A DNA stretch of 59,766 bases from an uncultured Gammaproteobacteria bacterium (GTDB lineage: Bacteria; Pseudomonadota; Gammaproteobacteria; Arenicellales; UBA868). A program made the translations under genes and the position numbers. The stretch spans positions 1 to 59,766 of the forward strand of contig CAJQRU010000059.1 in NCBI GenBank assembly GCA_905612355.1, read 5' to 3'. Below are positions 47,007 to 57,580 of the stretch, piece by piece (positions within the stretch are counted from its first letter, which is position 1; each line of letters opens with the position of its first letter). Under the pieces are notes generated by a model. The model was given only the letters and a program-made list of their open reading frames with translations. It was not told the origin of the DNA and did not search any database.

Positions 47007-48341
47007 ATGGCGATCTCGGCACTAGCAGGACTCGGAAAATTAACGGAACTCCGGCAGCGGATTTTGTTTGTTTTGGGGGCAATGGTCGTTTTCCGATTGG
47101 GTACTCATATCCCGGTGCCGGGTGTGGATCCGGTCGCAGTAGCGGCGCTATTCGAACAGACCCGCGGCTCGATCATCGACGTATTCAATATGTTCTCTGG
47201 TGGGGCGCTCACTCGGCTATCGATCTTTGCTCTGGGAGTGATGCCTTATATATCAGCATCGATCATCATGCAGATGATGAGCGCTGTTATTCCACAACTC
47301 GAACAGTTGAAAAAAGAGGGCGAGGCAGGCCGTCGAAAAATCACACAGTACACTCGGTACGGCACCGTGGTGCTGGCAACATTTCAGGCCCTCGGGATTG
47401 CGATCGCAATCGAAGGACAGATGGCAGGCGGAGGGCCGGTTGTTCTGATCCCGGGACTCGGCTTCAAGATCACCACGGTGGCAAGCCTCGTGACCGGCAC
47501 CATGTTCCTGGTTTGGTTGGGCGAGCAGATTTCCGAGCGAGGAATCGGCAACGGTATCTCGTTAATTATTTTCGGCAGTATCGTTGCCGGATTGCCAGCT
47601 GCGGTCGCTGGCACACTGGAACTCGCACGAACAGGCAGTTTCTCGCCACTGGGTGTGTTGGCGCTGTTTGTCGGAGCCATAGTGATTACAGGAGTCGTTG
47701 TGTTCGTAGAGCGTGGCCAGCGTCGGATTACCGTCAATTATGCAAAGCGGCAACAAGGACGGCGGATGATGGCTGGGCAGACCAGTCATTTGCCATTGAA
47801 ACTCAATATGGCCGGTGTTATTCCACCGATATTTGCATCCAGCATTATTCTGTTTCCGGCGAGCCTCGGAAGTTGGTTCGGTCAGGCGGAAGGAATGGGC
47901 TGGTTGCGCGACATCGCCACGACACTCGGTCCGGGGCAGCCTATTTACGCGCTGCTGTACTCAGGAATGATTTTGTTCTTTTGCTTTTTCTATACAGCGT
48001 TGGTTTTCAATCCGACCGAAATTGCAGACAACTTAAAGAAATCGGGAGCGTTTATCCCTGGGATTCGGCCAGGGACACAGAGTGCTCAGTACATCGACAA
48101 AGTGGTGTCTCGGTTAACGCTCGCTGGTGCCGTGTATCTTACGATTGTTTGCCTAATTCCAGAATTTATGATTGTGAAATGGAGTGTGCCGTTCTATTTT
48201 GGCGGGACCTCTTTGCTGATTATTGTCGTGGTCATGATGGACCTCATGTCACAAGTCCAGTCGTATCTAATGTCGCGTCAGTACGAAAGTTTGATGCGAA
48301 AAACGTCCCTGGTCGGTGGTGGTTTAGGCGCGATTCGATGA
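47007..48341 (+). CDS. secY: Preprotein translocase subunit SecY
   Basis: A 444-residue channel subunit of the Sec translocon with ten transmembrane segments. [29 protein letters not shown] (plug region), [15 protein letters not shown] and [11 protein letters not shown] are conserved. It is 3 bases after rplO. A 461-codon frame on the same strand is an overlapping shadow. Confidence 0.98.
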   Translation: MAISALAGLGKLTELRQRILFVLGAMVVFRLGTHIPVPGVDPVAVAALFEQTRGSIIDVFNMFSGGALTRLSIFALGVMPYISASIIMQMMSAVIPQLEQLKKEGEAGRRKITQYTRYGTVVLATFQALGIAIAIEGQMAGGGPVVLIPGLGFKITTVASLVTGTMFLVWLGEQISERGIGNGISLIIFGSIVAGLPAAVAGTLELARTGSFSPLGVLALFVGAIVITGVVVFVERGQRRITVNYAKRQQGRRMMAGQTSHLPLKLNMAGVIPPIFASSIILFPASLGSWFGQAEGMGWLRDIATTLGPGQPIYALLYSGMILFFCFFYTALVFNPTEIADNLKKSGAFIPGIRPGTQSAQYIDKVVSRLTLAGAVYLTIVCLIPEFMIVKWSVPFYFGGTSLLIIVVVMMDLMSQVQSYLMSRQYESLMRKTSLVGGGLGAIR

Positions 48342-48381
48342 TGAACGAGGCAGAAGTGGGAAAAAATATGGAGACAGTATT

Positions 48382-48495
48382 ATGAAAGTACGTGCTTCGG
48401 TTAAGAAAATCTGTCGTCACTGCAAGGTCGTTCGGCGCAAAGGTGTCGTGCGGGTCATTTGCAGTGATCCGCGGCATAAGCAGCGTCAGGGATAA
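48382..48495 (+). CDS. rpmJ: 50S ribosomal protein L36
   Basis: A 37-residue protein: [20 protein letters not shown] then [17 protein letters not shown]. The zinc ligands Cys11, Cys14, Cys27 and His32 are all present, so this is the zinc-containing form. It lies 40 bases after secY, as in other gammaproteobacteria, and is too short for most gene callers. Confidence 0.97.
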   Translation: MKVRASVKKICRHCKVVRRKGVVRVICSDPRHKQRQG

Positions 48496-48607
48496 TGAAC
48501 TTAGAATTTGCAAATGTTGGTCCAACTAGAGTGCTGAGTGTGAGTCAAGAAAATATTACGCAATGGGTTGGTTCGATCAGCGAACTGACCACTCGAGGAG
48601 ATGACTA
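48496..48607 (+). promoter_or_regulatory. Alpha operon leader region (candidate S4 target)
   Basis: The 112-base rpmJ-rpsM gap ends with CGAGGAGATGAC just before the rpsM ATG. In E. coli S4 binds a pseudoknot spanning this leader and the rpsM start and represses the operon. The position fits, but I could not draw the pseudoknot with confidence. Confidence 0.35.
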
Positions 48608-48964
48608 ATGGCCCGTATAGCCGGGATTAATCTGCCGCCCAATAAGCATGTCGGAATTGCTTTGACATCGATCTATGGCGTGGGTAGCGTTCGGGCACGG
48701 AAAATCTGCGATGTAGCCGCAGTAGTGCCGTCAACCAAGGTCTTCGAATTGTCTGATGAGGATGCGGACCGATTGCGTTCAGCTGTCGCCAACTTCCAGA
48801 TCGAGGGCGACTTGCGGCGTGAGGTGTCGATGAATATCAAGCGTTTAATGGATCTCGGTTGTTATCGGGGGCTGCGTCATCGACGAGGCTTGCCCGTGCG
48901 GGGTCAACGAACCTCAACCAATGCTCGTACCCGTAAGGGGCCGCGCCGACCCATCAAGAAATAA
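48608..48964 (+). CDS. rpsM: 30S ribosomal protein S13
   Basis: A 118-residue S13 linking the 30S head to the 50S subunit and t[23 protein letters not shown] and [20 protein letters not shown] are typical. It is the first gene of the alpha set. Confidence 0.98.
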   Translation: MARIAGINLPPNKHVGIALTSIYGVGSVRARKICDVAAVVPSTKVFELSDEDADRLRSAVANFQIEGDLRREVSMNIKRLMDLGCYRGLRHRRGLPVRGQRTSTNARTRKGPRRPIKK

Positions 48965-48976
48965 CGAGAACCTATC

Positions 48977-49372
48977 ATGGCGAAGGCGAAACCAAAAAAA
49001 CGTTCGAAAGTGAAAGCTAGACGTGTTGTTGTCGAGGGCATTGCCCACATTCACGCCACTTTTAACAACACAATCATTACAATTACGGATCGGCACGGCG
49101 ATGCGGTATCTTGGGCAACTGCGGGTGGAGCCGGTTTCAGGGGCAGTCGAAAGAGTACGCCTTTCGCAGCCCAAGTCGCTGCTGAAACGGCTGGAAAGGT
49201 CGCTCGAGATATGGGGATGCAGCAGCTTGATATCCGTATAAAAGGACCGGGTCCAGGAAGAGACTCGTCAGTTCGTGCCCTCAATGCACTGGGGTTCGAA
49301 ATTAATACGATTTCCGATGCAACCACAATCGCACATAACGGCTGTCGGCCCCCCAAGCGCCGACGCGTCTAG
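48977..49372 (+). CDS. rpsK: 30S ribosomal protein S11
   Basis: A 131-residue platform protein S11. [20 protein letters not shown] and the C-terminal [16 protein letters not shown] are diagnostic. Confidence 0.98.
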   Translation: MAKAKPKKRSKVKARRVVVEGIAHIHATFNNTIITITDRHGDAVSWATAGGAGFRGSRKSTPFAAQVAAETAGKVARDMGMQQLDIRIKGPGPGRDSSVRALNALGFEINTISDATTIAHNGCRPPKRRRV

Positions 49373-49388
49373 TTGGAGAATTTGGCTA

Positions 49389-50012
49389 ATGGCTCGATAT
49401 AGAGGACCAACCTGTAAGCTGGCTCGGCGTGAAGGAACAGACCTGTTCCTGAAAAGTCCGATACGACCGCTTGATTCGAAGTGTAAGTTTGATCGACCAC
49501 CTGGATTTAAAGCGGGCGGGCGCCGACCGCGAGTGACAGTTTACGGGACTCAACTCCGAGAGAAGCAAAAACTTCGTCGCATTTATGGCATCATGGAGAA
49601 GCAGTTCCGTAACTATTATCAGGAAGCTTCTCGACGGACTGGTTCCACTGGTGAACTGCTACTGCAGTTACTCGAATCGCGTCTTGATAATGTGACGTTT
49701 CGAATGGGTTTTGCGATTACTCGAGCCGAGGCGCGGCAGTTAGTGACTCATAATGCGGTGATTGTTAACGGGCGCCGTGTGAACATTCCTTCTTATCAAG
49801 TGGCAGTTGGCGATGAGATAGAAATTCGAGAAAAGAGCAAGATCCAGTTGCGGATTAAGGCTGCGATGGAGATCGCGGAACAAGTTGGGTTTGTGTCCTG
49901 GGTGGATGTTGATGTCAAAGCTATAAAGGGTACTTTCAAGGTGTGTCCAGAACGTATGGATTTGTCGCAAGACATTAATGAAGCCTTAGTGGTAGCGTTG
50001 TATTCCAGATAA
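49389..50012 (+). CDS. rpsD: 30S ribosomal protein S4
   Basis: A 207-residue S4 from ATG 49389 ([19 protein letters not shown]); a longer in-frame start inside rpsK is rejected. The S4 RNA-binding domain is in the middle ([40 protein letters not shown]). It is an assembly initiator and the alpha operon repressor in E. coli. Confidence 0.97.
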   Translation: MARYRGPTCKLARREGTDLFLKSPIRPLDSKCKFDRPPGFKAGGRRPRVTVYGTQLREKQKLRRIYGIMEKQFRNYYQEASRRTGSTGELLLQLLESRLDNVTFRMGFAITRAEARQLVTHNAVIVNGRRVNIPSYQVAVGDEIEIREKSKIQLRIKAAMEIAEQVGFVSWVDVDVKAIKGTFKVCPERMDLSQDINEALVVALYSR

Positions 50013-50080
50013 TTTTCGGCGCTCCACTATGTGGATAGCGTCAAATTCGTTTTTCTCAGATTTAACGAGGACAGGTGCTG

Positions 50081-51082
50081 ATGCAAGTTTCGAGTTCTGA
50101 TTTCCTAAAGCCAAACGTGATTTCAGTTGAAAACATTAATGATGCGCGTGCGCGTGTGACGCTAGAGCCACTTGAACGTGGCTTCGGCTATACCCTCGGC
50201 AATGCGCTGCGCAGAATTCTCCTTTCCTCCCTGCCGGGGGCGGCTGTAACAGAGGTCAAGATTGATGGCGTGCTCCATGAATACGGGGCTATTGACGGTG
50301 TGCAGGAGGACGTCATCGATATACTGCTCAATCTGAAGGGGTTAGCAATTCGGATGCACACTCGCCAAGAAGCGGTTCTGCATCTCAGTCGAAAGGGCGA
50401 GGGTGCGGTAACCGCTGCTGATATACAGCTCGATCATGATGTTGAGATCGTTGATCCGAATCATGTTCTGGCAAACCTATCCGGTGATGGGGAGCTGAAT
50501 ATGACCCTGACTGTTACGACCGGGCGGGGCTATCAGGTGGTTGAGTCGAACAGGGACGAGGACGAGGCGCTGACCATCGGCGCGCTGAAACTCGATGCAT
50601 CCTACAGTCCGGTGCGGCGAGTCTCCTATGTGGTCGAAAATGCCCGAGTTGAGCAGCGCACGGACCTGGACAAACTGGTTATTGATTTGGAGACCAATGG
50701 GACCATTGACCCAGAAGAGGCGGTACGGACTGCTGCAACGATTCTGCATGAGCAAATTTCCGTCTTTGTAAGGCTTGAGGAATCGCAGCGCACAACGACT
50801 GATCCAGCACAGGAACATGTTGATCCTTATTTACTTCGAACCGTGGATGATTTGGAGTTAACGGTCCGCTCGGCAAATTGTCTGAAAGCGGAGAATATCT
50901 ATTACATTGGTGATCTGGTTCAGAGAACTGAGGTAGAGCTTCTCAAGACGCCCAATCTTGGTAAGAAATCTCTGACGGAAATAAAGGATGTACTCGCCAG
51001 TCGGGGACTGTCGCTGGGAGTCAAAATTGAAAATTGGCCTCCAGCATCATTACAGCGCGATGCCCACGAGGGCCTGCACTAG
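50081..51082 (+). CDS. rpoA: DNA-directed RNA polymerase subunit alpha
   Basis: A 333-residue alpha subunit. The N-terminal dimerisation domain has [20 protein letters not shown] and [20 protein letters not shown]. The C-terminal domain binds UP elements and activators ([38 protein letters not shown]). I chose ATG 50081 ([11 protein letters not shown]) over an in-frame GTG at 50075. Confidence 0.98.
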   Translation: MQVSSSDFLKPNVISVENINDARARVTLEPLERGFGYTLGNALRRILLSSLPGAAVTEVKIDGVLHEYGAIDGVQEDVIDILLNLKGLAIRMHTRQEAVLHLSRKGEGAVTAADIQLDHDVEIVDPNHVLANLSGDGELNMTLTVTTGRGYQVVESNRDEDEALTIGALKLDASYSPVRRVSYVVENARVEQRTDLDKLVIDLETNGTIDPEEAVRTAATILHEQISVFVRLEESQRTTTDPAQEHVDPYLLRTVDDLELTVRSANCLKAENIYYIGDLVQRTEVELLKTPNLGKKSLTEIKDVLASRGLSLGVKIENWPPASLQRDAHEGLH

Positions 51083-51102
51083 TTTAGTCGGGGATTGTTC
51101 GA

Positions 51103-51489
51103 ATGCGCCACCAGAAAAGCGGCCGTAAACTCGGCCGAACGTCAAGTCATCGGCAAGCCATGTTTAGAAATATGGCCGTGTCATTGTTTCGTCACGAACA
51201 GATACGGACTACGTTGCCAAAGGCCAAGGAGTTACGCCGCGTTGCCGAGCCGCTGATTACGATGGCTAAGAGTCCAACGATGGCGCGTCGACGCCTCGCT
51301 TTTGCACGGCTCCGTGACAAGGATATTGTCGGCAAACTATTCGATGAGTTGGCGCCACGATACAAGGCGCGACCGGGTGGCTACACCAGGATACTCAAGT
51401 GTGGTTTTCGACGCGGCGATAATGCTCCCATGGCTTATGTTCAACTGGTAGATCAGCCAACTGAAACGGCTGGGGGCAGCGCTAGTTAA
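51103..51489 (+). CDS. rplQ: 50S ribosomal protein L17
   Basis: A 128-residue L17, the last gene of the supercluster. [20 protein letters not shown] and [20 protein letters not shown] are typical. No clear intrinsic terminator follows in the 184 bases before ampD. Confidence 0.98.
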   Translation: MRHQKSGRKLGRTSSHRQAMFRNMAVSLFRHEQIRTTLPKAKELRRVAEPLITMAKSPTMARRRLAFARLRDKDIVGKLFDELAPRYKARPGGYTRILKCGFRRGDNAPMAYVQLVDQPTETAGGSAS

Positions 51490-51673
51490 CTGACGCACTC
51501 GTAGAACTTCTTCCGCGTTCGGGTGGCGTGGCGAAGCAGTCGAAGTGTAGTGACTCCGCTATGACACTAGCGCTGGCCGCATTCTGATCGCGAACGGCTC
51601 ACCAATACGGTGTATAAGAAATGTCGATCGGGTAACCTTTCTTAAATCTCCGGCGATGGGGTAAGGGGGGTAA

Positions 51674-52255
51674 ATGCAATTGACCAACGACGCGTTATTT
51701 CCCGTTGACAGTGAGACCGGATGGGTCTCCGGGCCCCGCCCATATCTTTCACCGAATTGTGATGCCCGGCCTGACGGCGCTCAAGTAGAGGTCATTGTGC
51801 TTCACGGCATCAGCCTTCCTGCCGGGCAATTTGGTGGGGATGCGGTGATTCGATTGTTCCTTAATCAGCTCGATATCAATGCGCACCCTAGTTTTTTCCC
51901 GCTCAAAGGACTCAAAGTCTCGGCCCATTTTTTGATTCGTCGTGACGGGGAAATCTTCCAATTCGTTCCAGTCACTATGCGGGCCTGGCATGCCGGAATT
52001 TCCTCTTGTCTGGGCCGGACTGCTGTAAACGACTTTTCCATCGGTGTTGAACTTGAGGGAACTGATAAAAACCCCTACGAAGAGGCCCAATATCAGTCTT
52101 TAGCTCGACTCAATCAGTCATTGATACGGGAGTTTCCAGCGGTGACGGCAGACCATCTCTTTGGGCACAGTGACATTGCACCGGATAGAAAATCAGATCC
52201 AGGGCCATGTTTTGACTGGGCGCGGTGCCGTCGCGATGCGATGATATTCTCTTGA
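51674..52255 (+). CDS. ampD: 1,6-anhydro-N-acetylmuramyl-L-alanine amidase AmpD
   Basis: A 193-residue cytoplasmic zinc amidase that cleaves the lactyl-peptide bond of anhydromuropeptides during peptidoglycan recycling. By spacing with the characterised Citrobacter enzyme, the zinc ligands are His44, His165 and Asp175, with catalytic Glu126 and Lys173 (motifs VLHGISLP, GVELEG, GHSDIAPDRKSDPGPCFDW). It is preceded by AAGGGGGG. An AmgK-like recycling kinase lies 5 kb away. AmpD activity also sets AmpR/AmpC induction in species that have them; neither is in the window. Confidence 0.93.
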   Translation: MQLTNDALFPVDSETGWVSGPRPYLSPNCDARPDGAQVEVIVLHGISLPAGQFGGDAVIRLFLNQLDINAHPSFFPLKGLKVSAHFLIRRDGEIFQFVPVTMRAWHAGISSCLGRTAVNDFSIGVELEGTDKNPYEEAQYQSLARLNQSLIREFPAVTADHLFGHSDIAPDRKSDPGPCFDWARCRRDAMIFS

Positions 52256-52299
52256 GGTGTCGGCATTAGTCAGGGTATTAACTGTGGAGTCGAGGGAGT

Positions 52300-52854
52300 T
52301 CATGGAACTTCACGTTCATGGTGCCACAGGACGTCAGAGTGTCCAGACGCACGATTCAGACTTCGTGCGGTTACAAACAAGAGATCAGACAATCGATTGA
52401 CGTAAGCAAGGCCTGTTTCTGATACGGGGGTTTCGTCGTTGACTGCAAACAGACGGCGCTCCACGCGCCGGCAGACACTCCTGGCCTGATGACAAAACGC
52501 GGCACTTCGACAACCGCCAGGCAGGATAAATTCTTTTAGTGGCGTCAAATGCGTGTTCAGTTTGTCTAGCGTTTCTTCTAGGCGTGTCACATCTTGAGCC
52601 TTGACCAGACTGTAACCAGGGATGCTGAGTTCGCCACCAAGATCAAACAAGGTGTGTTGAATTCCGGTGAAACACTGACTAATGTCATCAGGTAGCGTTT
52701 CGGTCATCACTAGGCCAATAACGCTATTTAACTCATCGATCGCACCCATAGCCTCTACTCGAGGATCAGTTTTTGGCACTCGTGAGCCGTCTCCAAGGCC
52801 GGTGGTGCCATCATCACCGGTGCGTGTATATATTTTGCTTAGTCTGTTTCCCAT
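52300..52854 (-). CDS. PduO-type ATP:cob(I)alamin adenosyltransferase
   Basis: A 184-residue adenosyltransferase that makes adenosylcobalamin from cob(I)alamin and ATP. The ATP-binding N-terminus is IYTRTGDDGTTGLGDGSRV; AMGAIDELNSVIGL and CRRVERRLFAV are the other family motifs. It lies 41 bases downstream of the glycerate kinase gene on the same strand, so probably the same operon, and converges on ampD with a 44-base gap. It shows the cell uses cobalamin, which fits the B12-binding radical SAM protein at 8.4-10.5 kb, but no functional link is shown. Confidence 0.92.
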   Translation of the reverse strand: MGNRLSKIYTRTGDDGTTGLGDGSRVPKTDPRVEAMGAIDELNSVIGLVMTETLPDDISQCFTGIQHTLFDLGGELSIPGYSLVKAQDVTRLEETLDKLNTHLTPLKEFILPGGCRSAAFCHQARSVCRRVERRLFAVNDETPVSETGLAYVNRLSDLLFVTARSLNRASGHSDVLWHHEREVP

Positions 52855-52895
52855 CTATCAGTACTCCTGGAGAGTCGAGGTAAATGTTGGCTAGA

Positions 52896-54158
52896 TCAAG
52901 TATCGGGTTGATATAGCAACGCTCTGAAGTCATTAACATTTGTTCGAGTGGGGCCGGTAGTTAGGTTGTCGCCGATAGCGTAAAAAAACTGCCCGACATT
53001 GTTGGTTTCGAGTGCGCCTTTTGCATCGACACCAAGAAGCGCAGCGCGTGGTAGGGTGTCCGGACTAATCACAGCGCCGGCGTCATCGTCGCTACCATCG
53101 ATGCCATCGGTATCACCTGCCAGCGCCCAGATCGTGGGATCGGCATCGAGTTCTAACGCCAGCGCGAGGAGAAACTCACGATTTGGTCCTCCGCGGCCCT
53201 GACCGCGCACTGTCACGGTGGTCTCGCCGCCGGAGAACATGACGAGTGGTAGAGTCGGGTCGCCGGCGATGTATTGACGAAACTGGGCAGCGTGGTTAAG
53301 TGCAACTTCGCGCGAATCGCCCTCGATCTGATCGCCAAGACTGATAACACGAAATCCCCGCGACTCCGCCAACGACATGGCTGCCGTCAAGGATTGTTGT
53401 CCCGATGCAATAATATGATGGCGGGTTTTCTCAAAGAGCGGGTCGTCAGGCCATGGAGTTTCCGAGACACCGGTCTTGAGCATATCGGTTAGCGTGGAGG
53501 GTACATTGATGTCGTAGTGTTGGAGGATACCCAATGCATCGGTGCAACTGGTCGGGTCGCCGACAGTGGGCCCTGAAGCAATCACCGCAAGGTCATCTCC
53601 GGCCACATCAGAGATAATTAGGCTTTCGATTCGTGCCCCACGTGCCGCTTCGGCCAGGCGTCCTCCTTTGATGGCTGAAAGGTGTTTCCGCACGCAGTTA
53701 ATCTCGGTGATTGCAGCGCCCGACTTGAGTAATTGCAGATTTATGAATTGTTTATCTTCTAGGGATACTCCAAAGCCAGGTAACGTTAGGAGGGCCGACC
53801 CGCCGCCCGACCATAAGCACAAAAGGAGGTCGTTCGGAGTCAGGGATTTTGCAAGCCTGAGTAGGCGCTGAGCCGTTGTTTGTCCGATTGCGTCCGGTAT
53901 TGGATGTCCCGCCTCTACCACATCGATTGAGTGGCACGGTGCATCATGCCCGTAACGTGTCACAACAATACCTTCCATTGGCCCTGGTGCGGCAGTTTCG
54001 ACGGCACTCGCCATGGCAGCCGCCGCTTTTCCCGCGCCCACCACAACCGTTCTGCCGGCTGGAGGTGAAGGTAAGTAAGGTCCAACAACGTGATGTGGGG
54101 CCGCGGCACTGACTGCTGTCTCAAACAGACGGCGAAGGAAAGCACCAGGATTTGTCAT
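52896..54158 (-). CDS. Glycerate 2-kinase / hydroxypyruvate reductase family (MOFRL)
   Basis: A 420-residue protein with the DUF4147 N-terminal domain (VVGAGKAAAAMASAVE, CLWSGGGSALLTLPG) and the MOFRL C-terminal domain (VMFSGGETTVTVRGQGRGG, GDTDGIDGSDDDAGAV). Members phosphorylate glycerate to 2-phosphoglycerate; several, such as TtuD, were first named hydroxypyruvate reductases. It lies divergently from the agmatinase-like gene (147-base gap) and 41 bases before the adenosyltransferase gene. Confidence 0.9.
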   Translation of the reverse strand: MTNPGAFLRRLFETAVSAAAPHHVVGPYLPSPPAGRTVVVGAGKAAAAMASAVETAAPGPMEGIVVTRYGHDAPCHSIDVVEAGHPIPDAIGQTTAQRLLRLAKSLTPNDLLLCLWSGGGSALLTLPGFGVSLEDKQFINLQLLKSGAAITEINCVRKHLSAIKGGRLAEAARGARIESLIISDVAGDDLAVIASGPTVGDPTSCTDALGILQHYDINVPSTLTDMLKTGVSETPWPDDPLFEKTRHHIIASGQQSLTAAMSLAESRGFRVISLGDQIEGDSREVALNHAAQFRQYIAGDPTLPLVMFSGGETTVTVRGQGRGGPNREFLLALALELDADPTIWALAGDTDGIDGSDDDAGAVISPDTLPRAALLGVDAKGALETNNVGQFFYAIGDNLTTGPTRTNVNDFRALLYQPDT

Positions 54159-54305
54159 GTTCAGAATTTCGAAGGGTCGGCCAGTTGTGAAACATCGACA
54201 GTACTGTGAGTCGGCACCTTGGGGTCGAATTTGGTACGCGGGATCATGGATAATCTATCCTTCCTATTATGCCGTGGAAACTTATACACGGAATGGAGAA
54301 TAACG

Positions 54306-55268
54306 ATGTATAAATACGAGGGATTTTCTGATCCGATACAGCGTCCACGTTATACCGGAGTGCCGACCTTCCTGCGAGCGCCTTACGAAGAAGCATTGGA
54401 TAATGTGGATATTGGGTTAGTCGGGGTACCGTTTGACGGCGGTGTTACCAATCGTCCCGGTGCGCGGCATGGCCCACGGGAGATTCGCAATCAGTCGAGT
54501 TTGATGCGTCGGATGCATCAGTCCAGTGGCATCAGCCCACATGATTTGGCTCGTGTCGCTGATGTGGGGGATGCGTGGGTGCAGTCGCCATTTCACCTAG
54601 AGAGTAGTCTTGATGAGATAGCCGCATTTTTCACACGCTTAAACGAAGCATCGGTGACTCCGCTATCTGCTGGGGGCGATCACTCTATTACCTTGCCAAT
54701 TTTGCGGGCTATCACGAAGTCCGGGCCGGTTGGCATGGTTCATTTTGATGCCCATTGTGACACTGGGGATGACTATCTTGGTTCCAAGTTTCACCATGGT
54801 GCTCCTTTCCGGCGGGCGGTTGAGGAAGGCCTGCTTGATCCTGAGCGCACGATACAAATCGGAATACGTGGATCAGTCAACGAACCTGACATATGGAAGT
54901 TCAGCCATGATAGCGGCATGCGGGTGATCTATATGGAGGAGTTTTATGAGCTCGGTGTCAAGCAGGTCATCGATGAAGCGCGCCGTGTGGTGGGTATAGG
55001 GCCGACCTACATATCATTTGATGTTGATGGTCTCGATCCAGTTTACGCACCGGGGACAGGAACACCGGAAGTCGGTGGCTTCAGTTCCATGGAGGCACAA
55101 TTCATGATCCGGGGGTTGAAAGGGTTAAATCTGATCGGTGGTGATGTCGTTGAGGTTGCACCACCATTCGATCCGAGTGGGAATACAGCCCTAGTGGGTG
55201 CGACAATGATGTTCGAGATTCTATGTGTGCTCGCTGATGCTTGGGACCAGCGCCAACGCGAGACTTAA
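54306..55268 (+). CDS. Agmatinase / ureohydrolase family protein
   Basis: A 320-residue member of the arginase-agmatinase superfamily with a binuclear manganese centre. The metal-binding motifs are GGDHSI, HFDAHCDTGD and SFDVDGLDPVYAPGTG. PFDGGVTNRPGARHGPREIR is typical of agmatinase-like enzymes. Substrates in this group include agmatine, guanidinobutyrate and guanidinopropionate, which cannot be separated by eye. I chose ATG 54306, preceded by GGAGAATAAC, over an in-frame start at 54219. It precedes the acyl-CoA dehydrogenase gene by 81 bases. Confidence 0.9.
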   Translation: MYKYEGFSDPIQRPRYTGVPTFLRAPYEEALDNVDIGLVGVPFDGGVTNRPGARHGPREIRNQSSLMRRMHQSSGISPHDLARVADVGDAWVQSPFHLESSLDEIAAFFTRLNEASVTPLSAGGDHSITLPILRAITKSGPVGMVHFDAHCDTGDDYLGSKFHHGAPFRRAVEEGLLDPERTIQIGIRGSVNEPDIWKFSHDSGMRVIYMEEFYELGVKQVIDEARRVVGIGPTYISFDVDGLDPVYAPGTGTPEVGGFSSMEAQFMIRGLKGLNLIGGDVVEVAPPFDPSGNTALVGATMMFEILCVLADAWDQRQRET

Positions 55269-55349
55269 GATTGGGTGATTATCTGTTTCCTGAAAGAATG
55301 GGTGTGACAAGAATCTGTGCCATTTATGGCGCTCACATGGAGAGTAGGG

Positions 55350-57143
55350 ATGTCCGCATACACGCCACCGATTGATGATCTTCGGTTTGTGCTCGAAGAG
55401 CTTGCTGATCTGGATAGCATCCGTGAACTGCCGGGTTACGAGGACGTGCAGTCTGATCTTGTTGATGCCATTTTATCTGAGGCGGGAAAAGTGGCCGCGC
55501 AAGTTCTGGCGCCGCTGAATCGGGTCGGGGATGAGGTGGGGGCACGGTTCGAAGCCGGTTTGGTTGTGACGCCGCCGGGTTGGCAGGAGGCTTTTCAGAC
55601 GTTTGTTGCCGGGGGATGGACTGGTTTGATGTTCGATCCGGAATTTGGCGGCCAGGGGTTACCGCGTGTCGTCTCCACTGCGGTCCAGGAAATGTGGGAG
55701 GCCTCTAATATGTCTTTCGCGCTGTGGCTGCTACTCACACAGGCGGCAGCCGAGGCCATTAGCATTATCGGTACCGCGGAGCAGAAGTCAGTTTATTTGT
55801 CGAAACTGGTTCGGGGCGAGTGGACGGGTACGATGAATCTGACAGAACCTCAGGCGGGTTCCGATTTAAGCGCTATCAGTGCCATCGCGGTGCCGGAGGG
55901 GAGCGGACATTACTTGTTATCAGGCCAGAAGATGTTTATCACGTATGGTGATCACGATCTGGCGGAGAATATTATTCATCTCGTTTTGGCACGTACTCCC
56001 GATGCCCCGGAAGGCACCAAAGGTATTTCACTTTTTATCGTGCCGAAGTTTATTCCGGATTCTGCCGGTGAACCTGGACCCAGAAACGAGGTGCACTGCG
56101 TGTCCTTGGAGCATAAATTGGGGATTCATGGCAGCCCAACGGCGTTGATGTCCTATGGTGGGGATAGGGGTGCAGTGGCTTACATGGTAGGGGAGGAGCA
56201 TCGCGGCCTGGAGTATATGTTTATTATGATGAACGCTGCGCGCCATGCGGTCGGCGTTGAAGGTTACGGGATTGCCGAACGGGCCTATCAGCAGGCACTG
56301 GCTTATTCGAAGGAGCGGATTCAGGGTAGATCGATCGGTCAGCGAGACGGTCCCCGCGTCGCCATCATTAATCACCCCGACATTCGACGGATGTTGTTGG
56401 AAATGCGTTGTCAGATCGAGGCAATGCGTGCCCTCGGTTGTTGTACGGCAGCGGCAATGGATCGTGCGGAAAGGCATCCGGAAGCACAGGTTCGACAGCA
56501 ACAGCAGCGACGCGTCGACGTACTGATCCCGGTTGTTAAGGGCTGGAGTACTGAAGTTGGAAACCAGATTGCTAGCCAAGCACTGCAGGTCCATGGGGGT
56601 ATGGGCTTTATGGAGGAAACTGGCGCGGCGCAACACTATCGTGACGCCCGCATCACAACGATCTATGAAGGAACAACGGGCATTCAGGCGTCTGATCTCG
56701 TGGGACGCAAACTTTTGCGAGATGGTGGAGAAATGGTTAGGGAAGTGATTGCCGATATACGGGAAGATCTTTTGTCAATCAGAAACACGCGTGATGAGGC
56801 AAGTGATGTTGCAGGCGATGTTGAAGAGGCGTTATCCGATCTGGAGAGTGCCACGGCGTGGATACTGGAATCGGCTGGTCGAGATCAACGATTTCCCTTT
56901 GCAGCAGCATTTGACTACCTTATGTTGTTTGGGACCGTTGTTGGTGGTTGGCAAATGGCGTGCGCGGCAGGTGCTGCGGCACAGCGTTTAGTTGGTGAGC
57001 GGGGCGACGCTCGTTTCAACCGGGAAAAAATAGCAACTGCACGGTGTTACGTTCGCCAGGTTTTGCCGCGCGCGCGTGGTTTTTCTACCCAGATACGGTG
57101 TGGTGCCGAAGCGGTGGTCGAAGCAGGCGATGTTGTTTTCTGA
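55350..57143 (+). CDS. Acyl-CoA dehydrogenase, DmdC-like four-domain type
   Basis: A 597-residue flavoprotein with N-terminal, middle and C-terminal acyl-CoA dehydrogenase domains plus an extra C-terminal ACDH_C-type domain. MSAYTPPIDDLRFVLEEL is a common N-terminus in this subgroup. GTMNLTEPQAGSDLSAIS binds FAD and substrate; the catalytic Glu is in TTIYEGTTGIQ. HGGMGFMEETGAAQHYRDAR is conserved. Relatives include 3-methylmercaptopropionyl-CoA dehydrogenase (DmdC) of the DMSP demethylation pathway and general fatty acyl-CoA dehydrogenases. No DmdA, DmdB or DmdD genes are near, so the substrate is open. ATG 55350 was chosen over an in-frame ATG at 55326 because of GAGAGTAGGG just before it. 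Confidence 0.9.
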   Translation: MSAYTPPIDDLRFVLEELADLDSIRELPGYEDVQSDLVDAILSEAGKVAAQVLAPLNRVGDEVGARFEAGLVVTPPGWQEAFQTFVAGGWTGLMFDPEFGGQGLPRVVSTAVQEMWEASNMSFALWLLLTQAAAEAISIIGTAEQKSVYLSKLVRGEWTGTMNLTEPQAGSDLSAISAIAVPEGSGHYLLSGQKMFITYGDHDLAENIIHLVLARTPDAPEGTKGISLFIVPKFIPDSAGEPGPRNEVHCVSLEHKLGIHGSPTALMSYGGDRGAVAYMVGEEHRGLEYMFIMMNAARHAVGVEGYGIAERAYQQALAYSKERIQGRSIGQRDGPRVAIINHPDIRRMLLEMRCQIEAMRALGCCTAAAMDRAERHPEAQVRQQQQRRVDVLIPVVKGWSTEVGNQIASQALQVHGGMGFMEETGAAQHYRDARITTIYEGTTGIQASDLVGRKLLRDGGEMVREVIADIREDLLSIRNTRDEASDVAGDVEEALSDLESATAWILESAGRDQRFPFAAAFDYLMLFGTVVGGWQMACAAGAAAQRLVGERGDARFNREKIATARCYVRQVLPRARGFSTQIRCGAEAVVEAGDVVF

Positions 57144-57149
57144 TTTTCT

Positions 57150-57163
57150 CGCTATGCGAGTTT
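57150..57163. terminator. Short hairpin between convergent genes
   Basis: CTCGC-TAT-GCGAG forms a 5-bp stem a few bases past the acyl-CoA dehydrogenase stop, overlapping the end of the convergent csaA-like gene, and is followed by TTTG on the plus strand. It is weak but is the only hairpin at this convergence. Confidence 0.25.
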
Positions 57164-57490
57164 GAGTCCGTTATCGATAGGACGTTCTGGTTGTGCGAGC
57201 ACCACTGCACCATCGGTTTGGGTGAATCCGGTGATGAGAAACTCAGAACGCACGGGGCCGATTTGTTTTGCGGGAAAATTGATCACACCAATAATCTGAC
57301 GACCCAGTAAATCGCCTGGTTGGTAAAGGTCCGTGATCTGGGCGCTCGATTTGCGAATTCCGATATCGGATCCAAAATCAGCATGAATGATATAGGCGGG
57401 TTTTCTTGCCTCCGGAAACAGTTCTACGTTGATAATAGTTCCGGTGCGCAGTTCAACGATTTCGAATTCTTTCCAACTGATCTCTTGCAC
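57152..57490 (-). CDS. csaA: CsaA-like tRNA-binding-domain protein
   Basis: A 112-residue single OB-fold protein of the tRNA_bind/CsaA family. [25 protein letters not shown] and [19 protein letters not shown] match the family, with the conserved end of PDG-type residues ([19 protein letters not shown]). CsaA proteins bind tRNA and have been described as export-related chaperones. It is 8 bases from the stop of the convergent acyl-CoA dehydrogenase gene. Confidence 0.88.
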   Translation of the reverse strand: MQEISWKEFEIVELRTGTIINVELFPEARKPAYIIHADFGSDIGIRKSSAQITDLYQPGDLLGRQIIGVINFPAKQIGPVRSEFLITGFTQTDGAVVLAQPERPIDNGLKLA

Positions 57491-57580
57491 GTCTTAAGGT
57501 CTCCACGGGTGTTGCATCGCTTGATGAAAGGCGAATGTAAGTTAACTCGATAGTTTGGCCAACGGTTACAGACAGTGCGG

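Noticed and set aside
47000-48385. 461-codon frame over secY in another register
   Set aside because: It overlaps the whole of SecY, is rich in Arg, Ser and Cys with no domain, and SecY is certain.
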